Below are positions 35,214-43,126 of a DNA stretch of 64,000 nt, piece by piece; position 1 is the stretch's first letter; every line of letters starts with the position of its first letter. Both the position numbers and the translations under genes were made by a program. Under the pieces are notes generated by a model that did no database searches, had not been told where the DNA came from, and was given only the letters and a program-made list of their open reading frames with translations. The stretch comes from MW101C3 sp943367595 (GTDB lineage: Bacteria > Cyanobacteriota > Cyanobacteriia > PCC-6307 > Cyanobiaceae). The DNA lies in the NCBI GenBank assembly GCA_943367595.1, contig CALRJS020000017.1:1-64000 (forward strand), read 5' to 3'.

Positions 35214-35383
35214 GGCCCGGGATCCGTTGCCGGCGATGCTAGGAGGCACTGCCGGCCGGGCAGCCCGCTCGCTGGCGCACAACAGCAACGCCAAGTCGGG
35301 GAATGGGCCAACAAGCGTTGCATTCGCGGGCAAGGGCCACCGCCTGCAGGTAGGTTGGTCGGCGCCCAGACTCCCTCCCTGCC

Positions 35384-35746
35384 GTGCCCACGATCCGGTT
35401 CGAAAACGAAGGCCAGAACGTCGGTTGCATCGAGGGGGCGAACCTCCGCAAGGCGGCACTCGACGCCGGCATCAACCCCTACAAAGGGTTGAACAACCTC
35501 AACAACTGCGGTGGCCTGGGCCAATGCGGCACCTGCGTCGTTGAGGTGCTGGAAGGTGAGCGCAACCTCTCCCCCCGCAGCGACGTCGAGCAGGTGTACC
35601 TCTCCGATCGTCCGGCCAACTACCGCCTGAGCTGCCGCACCAGCGTCACGGGCGATGTCACCATCCGCACCCGTCCGGATGCCGCCGTGGGCAAAGGCTC
35701 CAACAGCCTGGTGGGTGCGCTCAAGGCCCTCGTCGGCATGAAGTGA
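35384..35746 (+). CDS. 2Fe-2S ferredoxin
   Basis: 120 aa, GTG start at 35384. The iron-sulfur ligands are in N-C-G-G-L-G-Q-C-G-T-C (three Cys) and L-S-C-R-T (fourth). Spacing is that of a plant/[2Fe-2S] ferredoxin-like domain; the C-terminal 30 residues (K-G-S-N-S-L-V-G-A-L-K-A-L) are an extra helix. It probably donates electrons to a cyanobacterial oxidoreductase, partner unknown. The stop overlaps the start of the ArsC/Spx-like gene. Confidence 0.9.
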   Translation: MPTIRFENEGQNVGCIEGANLRKAALDAGINPYKGLNNLNNCGGLGQCGTCVVEVLEGERNLSPRSDVEQVYLSDRPANYRLSCRTSVTGDVTIRTRPDAAVGKGSNSLVGALKALVGMK

Positions 35747-36120
35747 GCGTGGGCCTGAGGGTCTACAGCTACGCCGGCTGCTCCACCTGCAGAAAAGCTC
35801 TGCGATGGCTGCAGGAGCAGGGGATCGATGCCGAGGTGATTGACATCACCCTGCATCCGCCATCCCTGCCGGAGCTGCGCCAAGCCCTCGCCCAGCTCGA
35901 ACGCCGCCGCTTGTTCAACACCAGCGGCGTCAGTTACCGCGCCCTCGGTTCCGCCGTTGTCAAAGCCATGGACGACGAAGCCGCGTTGGCCGCATTGGCG
36001 TCTGACGGAAAGCTGATCAAGCGGCCCTTCCTGATCAGCGCCAGCGGCACCGTGCTCACGGGCTTTGACCCCCAGCAGTGGCAGACGCTGCTTCTGCCGG
36101 AGGCACCGGCGGCACCGTGA
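35743..36120 (+). CDS. ArsC/Spx-family thioredoxin-fold protein
   Basis: 125 aa, GTG start at 35743 (GTGA overlaps the ferredoxin stop). The redox motif Y-A-G-C-S-T-C-R-K-A-L lies at residues 10-18, and the conserved Arg/Pro near R-P-F-L-I matches the family. The CxxC form is found in Spx and some ArsC-like reductases; an active arsenate reductase also needs a phosphate-binding arginine set that cannot be confirmed here. Convergent overlap of about 65 bases with the gene at 36056-37570. Confidence 0.8.
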   Translation: MSVGLRVYSYAGCSTCRKALRWLQEQGIDAEVIDITLHPPSLPELRQALAQLERRRLFNTSGVSYRALGSAVVKAMDDEAALAALASDGKLIKRPFLISASGTVLTGFDPQQWQTLLLPEAPAAP

Positions 36121-37570
36121 GCTGATCAAGCTCGCGGATCAGGGCATCGATGCCGCTGCGGTTGATCTGGCCCAGATAGGTGAGCTTGAGCTCCTCAAGC
36201 AGTGAGCACAACAGTTGCTGGCTGCGCGTCACGGCCGGGCCCGATTCCAGACTGCCGGCCAGCTCTTCCCAGAAGCGATCGAGGGAGCGCTGCATCAGGT
36301 CGATCTGGCGGTCGTCCGGGTACTCCAGCCGCCGGCCGGCATTGCGGGACAGCTCCAGCAGGCTTTCCACCATGCCGGCGGAAAGCTGGCGGGTGAGCTC
36401 CTGTTCCATCTGCAGCAACGGCTGAAGCTGGCGCAGCCCCTGCGGCACCACGGTCTGCTGCAGGCTCTGCTGCAGGATGTGGCTCAGCAGGGCTCGCAGT
36501 TCCGGCGCCAGCCGCGGCAGCACATCGTTGAGCAGCAATGGGCCCCAGATGCGCAGCAGCTCCACCAGCTCCCGCTCATCGTTGATCGTCACGGTCTGGT
36601 GGCTGCGCAGGGCCCGGATGCGCCGGGGCCAGTGGGGGGAACGGATCAGTCCCTGAGCCCCATCCACCAACTGCAGGGCCAGCACCTCGAACAACTCCAC
36701 GGCCAGCAGCGACACCACTCCCCGGCTCACCACGGCGCGCAGTGGCTCGAAGTTGACAAGGCCGCTCACCTGCAGCCGCTCCACCACGGGCACCAGGCGC
36801 AGCCAACGCCAGAAGGGCAGCAGCAGAGGCAGATCGGTCCAGCGGCGCAGCAGCGCTCCCCCCCAGCTCAGCCCGGGAATGCGTCGCCGCAGCCGTGCGG
36901 CGCGCAAGAGAATGTCGAGCAGAAAGACGCTCTGGAACGCCAGCAGATCCAGTCGCCAGAAGTGGTCGGTGGGGCGCCCGTTCTCATCAATCGATCGCCA
37001 GTAGTTGGTGGACACCAGCGGCAGCACCTGCTGCTGCCAGAAGCGGCGCTCCATTTCCCAGGGGTGCTGGCGCAGCCAGGCGTCGCTCAGCAGCCTCTCG
37101 GCCGAGCCTTTGGCGGAATCCAGGTCAGCCTGCTGGCGCAGGCGGTTCTTGATCTTCTCCAGCGTGCCCGCCCCCACCGAAGCCAGGAACGGGTTGTCGT
37201 CGATCATCTGCTGGGTGAGCTCCACCTGCCGGCGGCGCAGCTCCGGCGCGCTCTGTCCCGCCAGGAGGGCACGATCCAACTGCGCGAAGGCGGCCAGATA
37301 GGCCTGGGTTTCCCGGTGCGGTTCGATGCCCTTGACCGGGTCATAGAAGGGGGTGATGTCCGGCAGCAGCAGCAGCGGCAACACCACCGGCAGCGAAGGC
37401 AGCGGGTAGAGGTTCCGCTGCAGCCAGAAGGTGCGCAGTGGCACGTAGGTGAGGTCGAAACAGACCCACAGCAGGTTGAAGCTGGCCCAGATCGCCACGA
37501 AACGGTCCCAGCGGCGGGCCAACCCATGGCTGGCAAAAGGCCGGATCGCATGCCAGCGGGGGCGAACCAT
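36056..37570 (-). CDS. Large hypothetical membrane-associated protein conserved-looking in picocyanobacteria
   Basis: 504 aa from the ATG at 37570 (GTG six bases upstream possible). Hydrophobic segments occur near residues 20-70 (W-A-S-F-N-L-L-W-V-C-F-D-L-T-Y-V, then L-P-V-V-L-P-L-L-L-L-P); two short ones follow near 215 and 285. Most of the rest is amphipathic and helical, rich in Q, L, R. The C-terminus has heptad-like helices and a P/A-rich tail. No known domain. Divergent from lepB; the close arrangement suggests an envelope role, but this is inference. Confidence 0.65.
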   Translation of the reverse strand: MVRPRWHAIRPFASHGLARRWDRFVAIWASFNLLWVCFDLTYVPLRTFWLQRNLYPLPSLPVVLPLLLLPDITPFYDPVKGIEPHRETQAYLAAFAQLDRALLAGQSAPELRRRQVELTQQMIDDNPFLASVGAGTLEKIKNRLRQQADLDSAKGSAERLLSDAWLRQHPWEMERRFWQQQVLPLVSTNYWRSIDENGRPTDHFWRLDLLAFQSVFLLDILLRAARLRRRIPGLSWGGALLRRWTDLPLLLPFWRWLRLVPVVERLQVSGLVNFEPLRAVVSRGVVSLLAVELFEVLALQLVDGAQGLIRSPHWPRRIRALRSHQTVTINDERELVELLRIWGPLLLNDVLPRLAPELRALLSHILQQSLQQTVVPQGLRQLQPLLQMEQELTRQLSAGMVESLLELSRNAGRRLEYPDDRQIDLMQRSLDRFWEELAGSLESGPAVTRSQQLLCSLLEELKLTYLGQINRSGIDALIRELDQLTVPPVPPAEAASATAGGQSP

Positions 37571-37633
37571 GAGCACCGAGCGGTTCCGTCAGGGTAGGAA
37601 CGCGAGGGAACATGGCTGGGCGCCTATGGTTTC

Positions 37634-38515
37634 ATGTCGGCCACTACGCGCCTCCCGCGCCCTCCCTCCGCTGCCCGAACTCTCTTGACCACTGAGGATC
37701 TGCCAAGGCCGTCAGAAGCACCCGCGAACCCCGAGCAGCCTTCCCCTCCGCCGAAGGGCCATCACGGTGGTGAAGCCGAGAGCGCCTGGGCCTTCTGGCG
37801 CAGCGTCCTGATCACCCTGCTGGTGGCGCTGGGCATCCGTCAGTTTCTGATGGAGGCCCGCTTCATCCCCTCCGGCTCGATGCTGCCGGGGCTGCAGATC
37901 AACGACCGGCTGCTGGTGGAGAAGCTGTCGCTGCGGAACCGCGAGCCACGGCGGGGCGAAATCCTGGTGTTCAACTCCCCCTTCCATTTCGATCCGGCTC
38001 TGCGAAAGGATCGCAACAGTGGTCCGCTGCGCTGCCTGCTGGTGAACATTCCGCTGGTGGGCTCCCTGCCAGGCCTTCAGGAGCCGGCCTGCGATGCCTA
38101 CATCAAGCGTGTCGTGGCCCTGCCCGGCGAGCGCGTGGCCGTCGATCCGCGCGGGCGGGTGAGCATCAACGGCAAGCTGCTCGATGAGCCCTACGTCAAG
38201 AATTACTGCCCCGTCGACAGCCAGGGGGCGGGGCCCTGCCGCACGATCAACACGGTGGTGCCGGCGGGTTCGGTGCTGGTGCTGGGCGACAACCGCGCCA
38301 ACAGCTGGGATGGACGCTTCTGGCCCGGCTCGCCGTTCCTGCCCCAGAAAGAGGTGATCGGCCGGGCCTTCTACCGGTTCTGGCCGCTCGATCGCCTGGG
38401 TGAGCTCGGCGAAAACGACAAGGCCAGCGGTGCGCCAGCTGTTCCGCCGCTGCTTATTCCTGAGGCCCCCGCCACAGCTCCGGCAGCACCCCCACAGCCA
38501 GCACCCGGCCAGTGA
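37634..38515 (+). CDS. lepB: Signal peptidase I
   Basis: 293 aa. Cleaves Sec and Tat signal peptides at the outer face of the membrane. One N-terminal membrane helix (about 57-74) follows a 55-residue disordered leader rich in P, S, E. Catalytic Ser82 is in F-I-P-S-G-S-M-L-P, and Lys158 in Y-I-K-R-V-V-A-L-P-G-E. The G-D-N-R box is present. The C-terminal A/P-rich tail overlaps the end of the dihydroorotase-like gene by 62 bases. Confidence 0.95.
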   Translation: MSATTRLPRPPSAARTLLTTEDLPRPSEAPANPEQPSPPPKGHHGGEAESAWAFWRSVLITLLVALGIRQFLMEARFIPSGSMLPGLQINDRLLVEKLSLRNREPRRGEILVFNSPFHFDPALRKDRNSGPLRCLLVNIPLVGSLPGLQEPACDAYIKRVVALPGERVAVDPRGRVSINGKLLDEPYVKNYCPVDSQGAGPCRTINTVVPAGSVLVLGDNRANSWDGRFWPGSPFLPQKEVIGRAFYRFWPLDRLGELGENDKASGAPAVPPLLIPEAPATAPAAPPQPAPGQ

Positions 38516-39725
38516 CCGTTTCAGCTTCGAAGGGCTGGTTGGCCCCCCGCGACGCATAGGCATCCCCTGACTCAAGGGTTGAAGCAGCGGCGGGATCGAA
38601 AAGCAACCAGCGGCGTGAGCCGGGCTCCAGCCTGTCTTCGGCCAGCCCCAGGAACCGGGCGGGGCCCCAGCAGAGCCGCTGCCAGAGCGAGGCGGGCGCC
38701 CAACCCCGCTGCACCACCAGCTCCTGCCAAAGGGCGGGCAGCACATGCCGGTGACCGGCCAGCCCGGGGCGGCGCTGATCGAGCGGCAGCAGACGTTCTT
38801 CGGCATCGAGCGGCAGGTGATGCACCGCCACGGCCGTGAGCACCCCGTCGGCGAGGGCCTCGATCAAGGCGTGGCGATCCTGCGGGCTGCCCAGCGAGGG
38901 TTCGAGGCGCCAGCCTTCGGCCACCGGATCAAGGCAGCCGCTGTCCGCCACCAGGTGCCACCAGCAAACGCTAGCCTGCAGCGCCAGCCCGGAGCTGCGC
39001 AACAGCTCCACCCCCGCAGCGGTGGAAAGGTTCGCCAGCCGCAGGGGAGCATCGGGCAGGGAGCGGGCCAGCTGCAGCAGGCTCTGCAAGGGCAGCGTCT
39101 CGCTCAGCACGGGATCTAGGGGCCAACCGGCCCGCAGCGCCTCCACGCTCTCCCGCACGAAACCGCCGAGGGTGAGGTCGGGGTCGCGAGGTGCCAGCAG
39201 CACGGGCAGAGGCCCCGCTTCCGCCAGCCGCAGCCCGCGCTCCAGCAGTGCCAGGGGCGGCAGTGCACCGTCTTCGGCCAGGCCGATGACGCCGGCCTCC
39301 GCCAGATCACCATGGGGGGCCAGCTCCTGGCCCCGTCCCCCGCGGCTGAACGCCCCCCAGAGCGGCAGGAGAAAGGGGTCTGGGGCCTGCAACTGGAGCC
39401 GCTCCGGGCGGTCCCGCCAGCTGGTAGCCCGGGGAAGCAGGGCCACGGTGCCATAGCCCGCCGCTGCCGCGGAGGCCACCAGGCTGGCCAGGGTTTCCGC
39501 CCGGCCAGCGAAGGGCTCCTCCAGGGTGCTGTGGGGATCCACCAAAGCCGGGGCCAGCAGCCAGTCGTGGGCGACCAGGGGCACGAGACCACGGCGCTGG
39601 GCCTCGCTGGCGGCGGCCTGATCGAAAGCGACCAGGACACCGTCATCGAGCAGCACATCGCGGTGGCGCAGGGGCTGATCCGGACCGGCCAGCACCTGCA
39701 CCTGCGACAGGAAGCGGGCCACCAT
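38454..39725 (-). CDS. Dihydroorotase-like protein lacking metal ligands
   Basis: 423 aa from the ATG at 39725, which overlaps the upstream phosphatase stop. The fold pattern is that of the amidohydrolase superfamily (L-L-A-P-A-L-V-D-P-H, G-V-I-G-L-A-E-D-G-A-L). The expected metal site D-x-H-x-H-x-x-x-P reads D63-P-H65-S-T-L-E-E-P, so the second His is Thr. The later 'histidine' strand reads V-L-L-A-P-R-D-P-D-L with no His. It is therefore probably a non-catalytic or divergent paralogue. Other possibilities are a structural partner of aspartate transcarbamoylase or a changed substrate. Confidence 0.75.
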   Translation of the reverse strand: MVARFLSQVQVLAGPDQPLRHRDVLLDDGVLVAFDQAAASEAQRRGLVPLVAHDWLLAPALVDPHSTLEEPFAGRAETLASLVASAAAAGYGTVALLPRATSWRDRPERLQLQAPDPFLLPLWGAFSRGGRGQELAPHGDLAEAGVIGLAEDGALPPLALLERGLRLAEAGPLPVLLAPRDPDLTLGGFVRESVEALRAGWPLDPVLSETLPLQSLLQLARSLPDAPLRLANLSTAAGVELLRSSGLALQASVCWWHLVADSGCLDPVAEGWRLEPSLGSPQDRHALIEALADGVLTAVAVHHLPLDAEERLLPLDQRRPGLAGHRHVLPALWQELVVQRGWAPASLWQRLCWGPARFLGLAEDRLEPGSRRWLLFDPAAASTLESGDAYASRGANQPFEAETVTGRVLAVGVLPELWRGPQE

Positions 39726-41101
39726 CAGAGCGCGCCGGCGGCCGTGCGGTCGATCACACCACCGAGATGGCTGGTGAGGTTGAGGCTGGACACCACCGGC
39801 CAGGCGGAAACAGGGCCGCTGGCCTGACGAGCGGGGTAATCGATCACTGTGACGCCGCCGTTGCCCTGCTTGACCATCCAGATGTCGGCGGGGCTGAGCC
39901 CGAGCAAGGCGCAGAGCAGGGTTTTGTTCACGGCATCGTGAGCCACCACGAGCGCGGTCTCGTCGTCGGCAAGGCTGCGGGCGATCCGCTCCCAGGTGTC
40001 GAGCGAACGATCCCAGACCTGCTGAAGATTCTCCCCATCGGGCATCTGCACGGTGTGGGGCGCCCGCTTCCAGTCGGCCAGCAGCTGGGGCCAACCGGCC
40101 TCGATGTCCGCCTCCAGCCGGCCCTCCCACTGGCCGTGGCCGATCTCCACCAGGCCCTGCAGGCTGGTGAGTGGCACGCCGGGGTGCAGCGCCAGGATCG
40201 CTTCGGCGGTCTGGCGCGGCCGCGCCATTGAACTGCTGTAGGCCCGCTGGATCGGCAGCTCGGCCAGGAAGCGGCCGGCGGCGGCGGCCTGCTCGCGCCC
40301 ATGGCCATTGAGCGGAATGTCGATCTGCCCCTGGAAGCGCCCCTGGCGGTTCCAGTCGGTTTCGCCGTGGCGCACGAGCAGCAGGCGGGGCCCCTCTCCC
40401 TTCGGCGGCACCGGCACACCCAGATGGGCGGTGCCATTGAGCGATTCGATCTGCACCTCCACGCTGTGATCGGGGCGGCGGCGCAGATTCAGCACCGAAA
40501 GGGAGGCGTTATCGACGCGCAGCCGCTGAAAGCCACTGGCGGGCAGACCGAGTGCCGCCAGCAGCAGGCAGCGCAGGATCGCGTTGTGGGCCACCACGAG
40601 CACCGTGACGGGCCCATCAGCCGATGACGTTTCGGCCGCGGCGTCGGTCGCCGGCAGATGGCGCTCCAGCAGGCGATCGAGGAAATCGGCGGCCTGGTCC
40701 CTGAGCTCGGGCACCGGCCGGTAGGGCCGGCCGTGACGGGTCAGTTCGAGCGTGTGGGGAGCCTGGCGCCAGAGCGCGTAGTCGGCAGGAAACCGGTCGC
40801 GGATCTCACGGCTCAGCAGACCGCTCCAGGGACCCAGATCCACCTCCAGCAGACCGCTGTCCGGCTCGGCGATCTGTCCGCCGCCATGGGCTTCCAGCAG
40901 CGCGGCGGCGGTGGCACTGGCGCGGCTGAGCGGCGAGGTGTAGGCCGCATTGATGGCAAGCCCGCGCAGCGCCTCGCCGGTGGCGGTGGCCTGACGCACG
41001 CCTTCGCTGGTGAGGGTGGAAAGGTCGTCGCGCCCCTGCACCCGATGCTCGGTGTTGAAGCTGCTCAGCCCGTGACGGACCAGAAGAAGCCGGAGGGGCA
41101 C
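39725..41101 (-). CDS. Histidine phosphatase with two phosphoglycerate-mutase-like domains
   Basis: 458 aa from a GTG at 41101. Two RHG motifs are seen: L-L-V-R-H-G-L-S-S-F near the N-terminus and L-L-V-R-H-G-E-T-D-W-N in the middle, each with a later L-V-V-A-H-N/D-A segment (second histidine). The domains are about 215 and 220 residues and only moderately alike. Bacterial members are phosphoserine, alpha-ribazole or sugar phosphatases; true 2,3-bisphosphoglycerate-dependent mutase activity is less likely. Divergent from the CPBP gene (74 bases between the start codons). Confidence 0.88.
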   Translation of the reverse strand: MPLRLLLVRHGLSSFNTEHRVQGRDDLSTLTSEGVRQATATGEALRGLAINAAYTSPLSRASATAAALLEAHGGGQIAEPDSGLLEVDLGPWSGLLSREIRDRFPADYALWRQAPHTLELTRHGRPYRPVPELRDQAADFLDRLLERHLPATDAAAETSSADGPVTVLVVAHNAILRCLLLAALGLPASGFQRLRVDNASLSVLNLRRRPDHSVEVQIESLNGTAHLGVPVPPKGEGPRLLLVRHGETDWNRQGRFQGQIDIPLNGHGREQAAAAGRFLAELPIQRAYSSSMARPRQTAEAILALHPGVPLTSLQGLVEIGHGQWEGRLEADIEAGWPQLLADWKRAPHTVQMPDGENLQQVWDRSLDTWERIARSLADDETALVVAHDAVNKTLLCALLGLSPADIWMVKQGNGGVTVIDYPARQASGPVSAWPVVSSLNLTSHLGGVIDRTAAGAL

Positions 41102-41175
41102 AGGGATGGGGCCGCAAGCGAGGCCATCGTATGGGAGGGCTTCAGGGCACAATCGATGCAAAGACGGGACGTGTT

Positions 41176-42600
41176 GTGACACCGGCAGGCCCGAGGCAAC
41201 GCATCCCTCCCTGGAAAACGGCGCTGGCCTTCGTCAGCCTGGCCCTCAGCCTGCTGCTCTGGGTCAATGGTCTGGTGGAGAGCCTCACCCGCCCATCGGT
41301 GGGCAACGATCTGGGCAGGCGCCAGCTGGAGCTGGCGGCCCTGGCAGCGCCGCAACTCCCCTCCAGCTGGCGTGCTGCCGTGGTGGGCCAGGAACCGGAA
41401 GCTGCGCTGCTGGCGGAGCTGCAGCGCCAGGCCCAGCTGCCACCCCTGCCGGACAGCCCCGAAACCGATCAGGACCCTGAGCTTGCCCGCGCCCAGCAAC
41501 GCTCCACCCTGCTGACCCGGGCGCTGCTGCTGATTCGTGCGGGCACCCCCGAGCAAGCCCGGCCCCTGCTGGAGCGGCTCGACGATGGCACCGACCCGGA
41601 CCAGAGCCCCCTGATCCGGAGGCTTTTGGCGGACAGCCCAACGACCGGCGTCGACCCGGTGGCCGCGGCTCTGCCGCTGGAGAACCCGCTGCAGCGGCGC
41701 CTCACCTGTCAGGCACTGGGCGGGTCTGCGGAACGCTGCGCCCTGCCGGCGGACGAGCGCCGGGCCAAAGCTCAGCTGCTGGCGGCGAACGCCCTGCCGG
41801 CCCTGGCCCTGCTGGCCGGCCTGGCCCTGCTGGTACGGGCCGCCTGGCTGCGACTGAGAACCAAACCCAGCCCGCTGCCCGTGCTGGTGGGACCGGAACT
41901 GGGGGCGGTGGATCTGATCCTGCTGATCTCGGGCGGCTTCGTGCTGCTGGGCGAAGTCCTCACGCCGGTGCTGGTGAGCCCGGTGCTGAAGCGGTTGCTC
42001 GACGGGCTGCAGGTGGAACCCTCCCTGGCGAAAGGCCTCACCGTGGTGGCCCTCTACCTCGGCCTGATGGCCGCTCCACTGGCGATCCTGCTGGTGATGC
42101 TGCCCAAGGCCGGCCCCGAGGGTGGGTGGCTGCAGTTTCGCTGGCGCCCGCTGGCGACCACGCTCGGGAAGTCGTTTAAGTACTTCCTGATGGTGCTGCC
42201 GCTGGTGAGCTTCGCCGGCTGGCTGCAACAGCAGATCTGGCCGGATCCCGGCGGCAGCAATCCGCTGCTGGAGATGGTGCTGAACAACCGCAGCAGCCTC
42301 GGCCTGCTGTGTTTCGCCTTCACCGCCGTTGTGCTGGCGCCCCTGTTCGAGGAGGTGATCTTTCGCGGTGTGCTGTTGCCGGTGGTGGCCCGCGACCTGG
42401 GAGCCAGCTGGGGAGTGGTGATCAGCGCCACGATCTTCGCGGTGGCGCACCTGAGCCTTGGGGAGCTTCCCGCCCTGTTCGTGCTGGGTCTGGCCCTGGG
42501 CTGGCTGCGGCTCAACAGCGGCCGGCTGAGTGCCAGCGTGTGGCTGCATTCCCTCTGGAACGGCTTCACCTTCACCAACCTGCTGCTGCTGGGAAGCTGA
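41176..42600 (+). CDS. CPBP family intramembrane metalloprotease-like protein
   Basis: About 474 aa from a GTG at 41176; an ATG at 41131 is also in frame. An N-terminal membrane helix (about 10-32) and an extended soluble region (35-190, with L/E/R-rich helices) precede a C-terminal set of six to seven membrane helices. The active-site motifs are F-E-E-V-I-F-R-G, F-A-V-A-H-L-S-L-G-E and W-L-H-S-L-W-N-G (last position Asn instead of Asp). The long N-terminal domain is typical of cyanobacterial/plastid forms. Substrate unknown; upstream of the division genes. Confidence 0.85.
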   Translation: MTPAGPRQRIPPWKTALAFVSLALSLLLWVNGLVESLTRPSVGNDLGRRQLELAALAAPQLPSSWRAAVVGQEPEAALLAELQRQAQLPPLPDSPETDQDPELARAQQRSTLLTRALLLIRAGTPEQARPLLERLDDGTDPDQSPLIRRLLADSPTTGVDPVAAALPLENPLQRRLTCQALGGSAERCALPADERRAKAQLLAANALPALALLAGLALLVRAAWLRLRTKPSPLPVLVGPELGAVDLILLISGGFVLLGEVLTPVLVSPVLKRLLDGLQVEPSLAKGLTVVALYLGLMAAPLAILLVMLPKAGPEGGWLQFRWRPLATTLGKSFKYFLMVLPLVSFAGWLQQQIWPDPGGSNPLLEMVLNNRSSLGLLCFAFTAVVLAPLFEEVIFRGVLLPVVARDLGASWGVVISATIFAVAHLSLGELPALFVLGLALGWLRLNSGRLSASVWLHSLWNGFTFTNLLLLGS

Positions 42601-42657
42601 CGTCGCCTTGCTGAGCCTGCGCACGCATGGTTCACTGGCGGATCGAGGCACATTCCC

Positions 42658-43125
42658 GTGGTCGCTGTTCCTTCAGCCGCACCTGCTGCAGCGCCCTCCC
42701 TTCGCCGGCGCCCCTTCGCCGTCATCCAGGGTTCGCTGTCGTCGCGCAAGGTGGCGCGGCAGGCTCCTGTGCTTGCCGTGCTGCACAAGGCGGCCGATGG
42801 GCTGCTGATCGCTCTCGGCGGCTCGATGATTGGCCTGGCCGCCCTCACCGTCCACTGGCAGAGCCAATGGACCAGGAGCTACCAGGAACTGGAATCGGCT
42901 CAGGTGCTGGAACACCGTTTGCAGGAATCGGTGGCCCAGTTGGAGCGCCATCACCTGACGGCGGCCCGTCGGCCCGGCCAGCTGATCCCCACGAGCATCC
43001 GTCAGCTCGTTTATCTCCCCTCTCCTTCGGATGACCCCAAGGCCGCTGCCGCACTCCCCCTGCTCGGCCAGGTGAACGCCACCATGCTCGACGTCAGCCA
43101 GCGCACCGTTCGTCCCGGTTACTGA
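42658..43125 (+). CDS. FtsL-like bitopic cell-division protein
   Basis: 155 aa, GTG start at 42658. A cytoplasmic P/A/R-rich N-terminus (1-40), one membrane helix (about 45-65), then a coiled-coil-like region (Q-S-Q-W-T-R-S-Y-Q-E-L-E-S-A-Q-V-L-E-H-R-L-Q-E) form the layout of FtsL/FtsB. The stop is two bases before the ftsI start, so it is transcribed with ftsI. FtsL-type proteins connect FtsQ and FtsW-FtsI in the divisome. Sequence identity in the family is low, so the assignment depends on layout and context. Confidence 0.65.
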   Translation: MVAVPSAAPAAAPSLRRRPFAVIQGSLSSRKVARQAPVLAVLHKAADGLLIALGGSMIGLAALTVHWQSQWTRSYQELESAQVLEHRLQESVAQLERHHLTAARRPGQLIPTSIRQLVYLPSPSDDPKAAAALPLLGQVNATMLDVSQRTVRPGY

Positions 43126-43126
43126 G

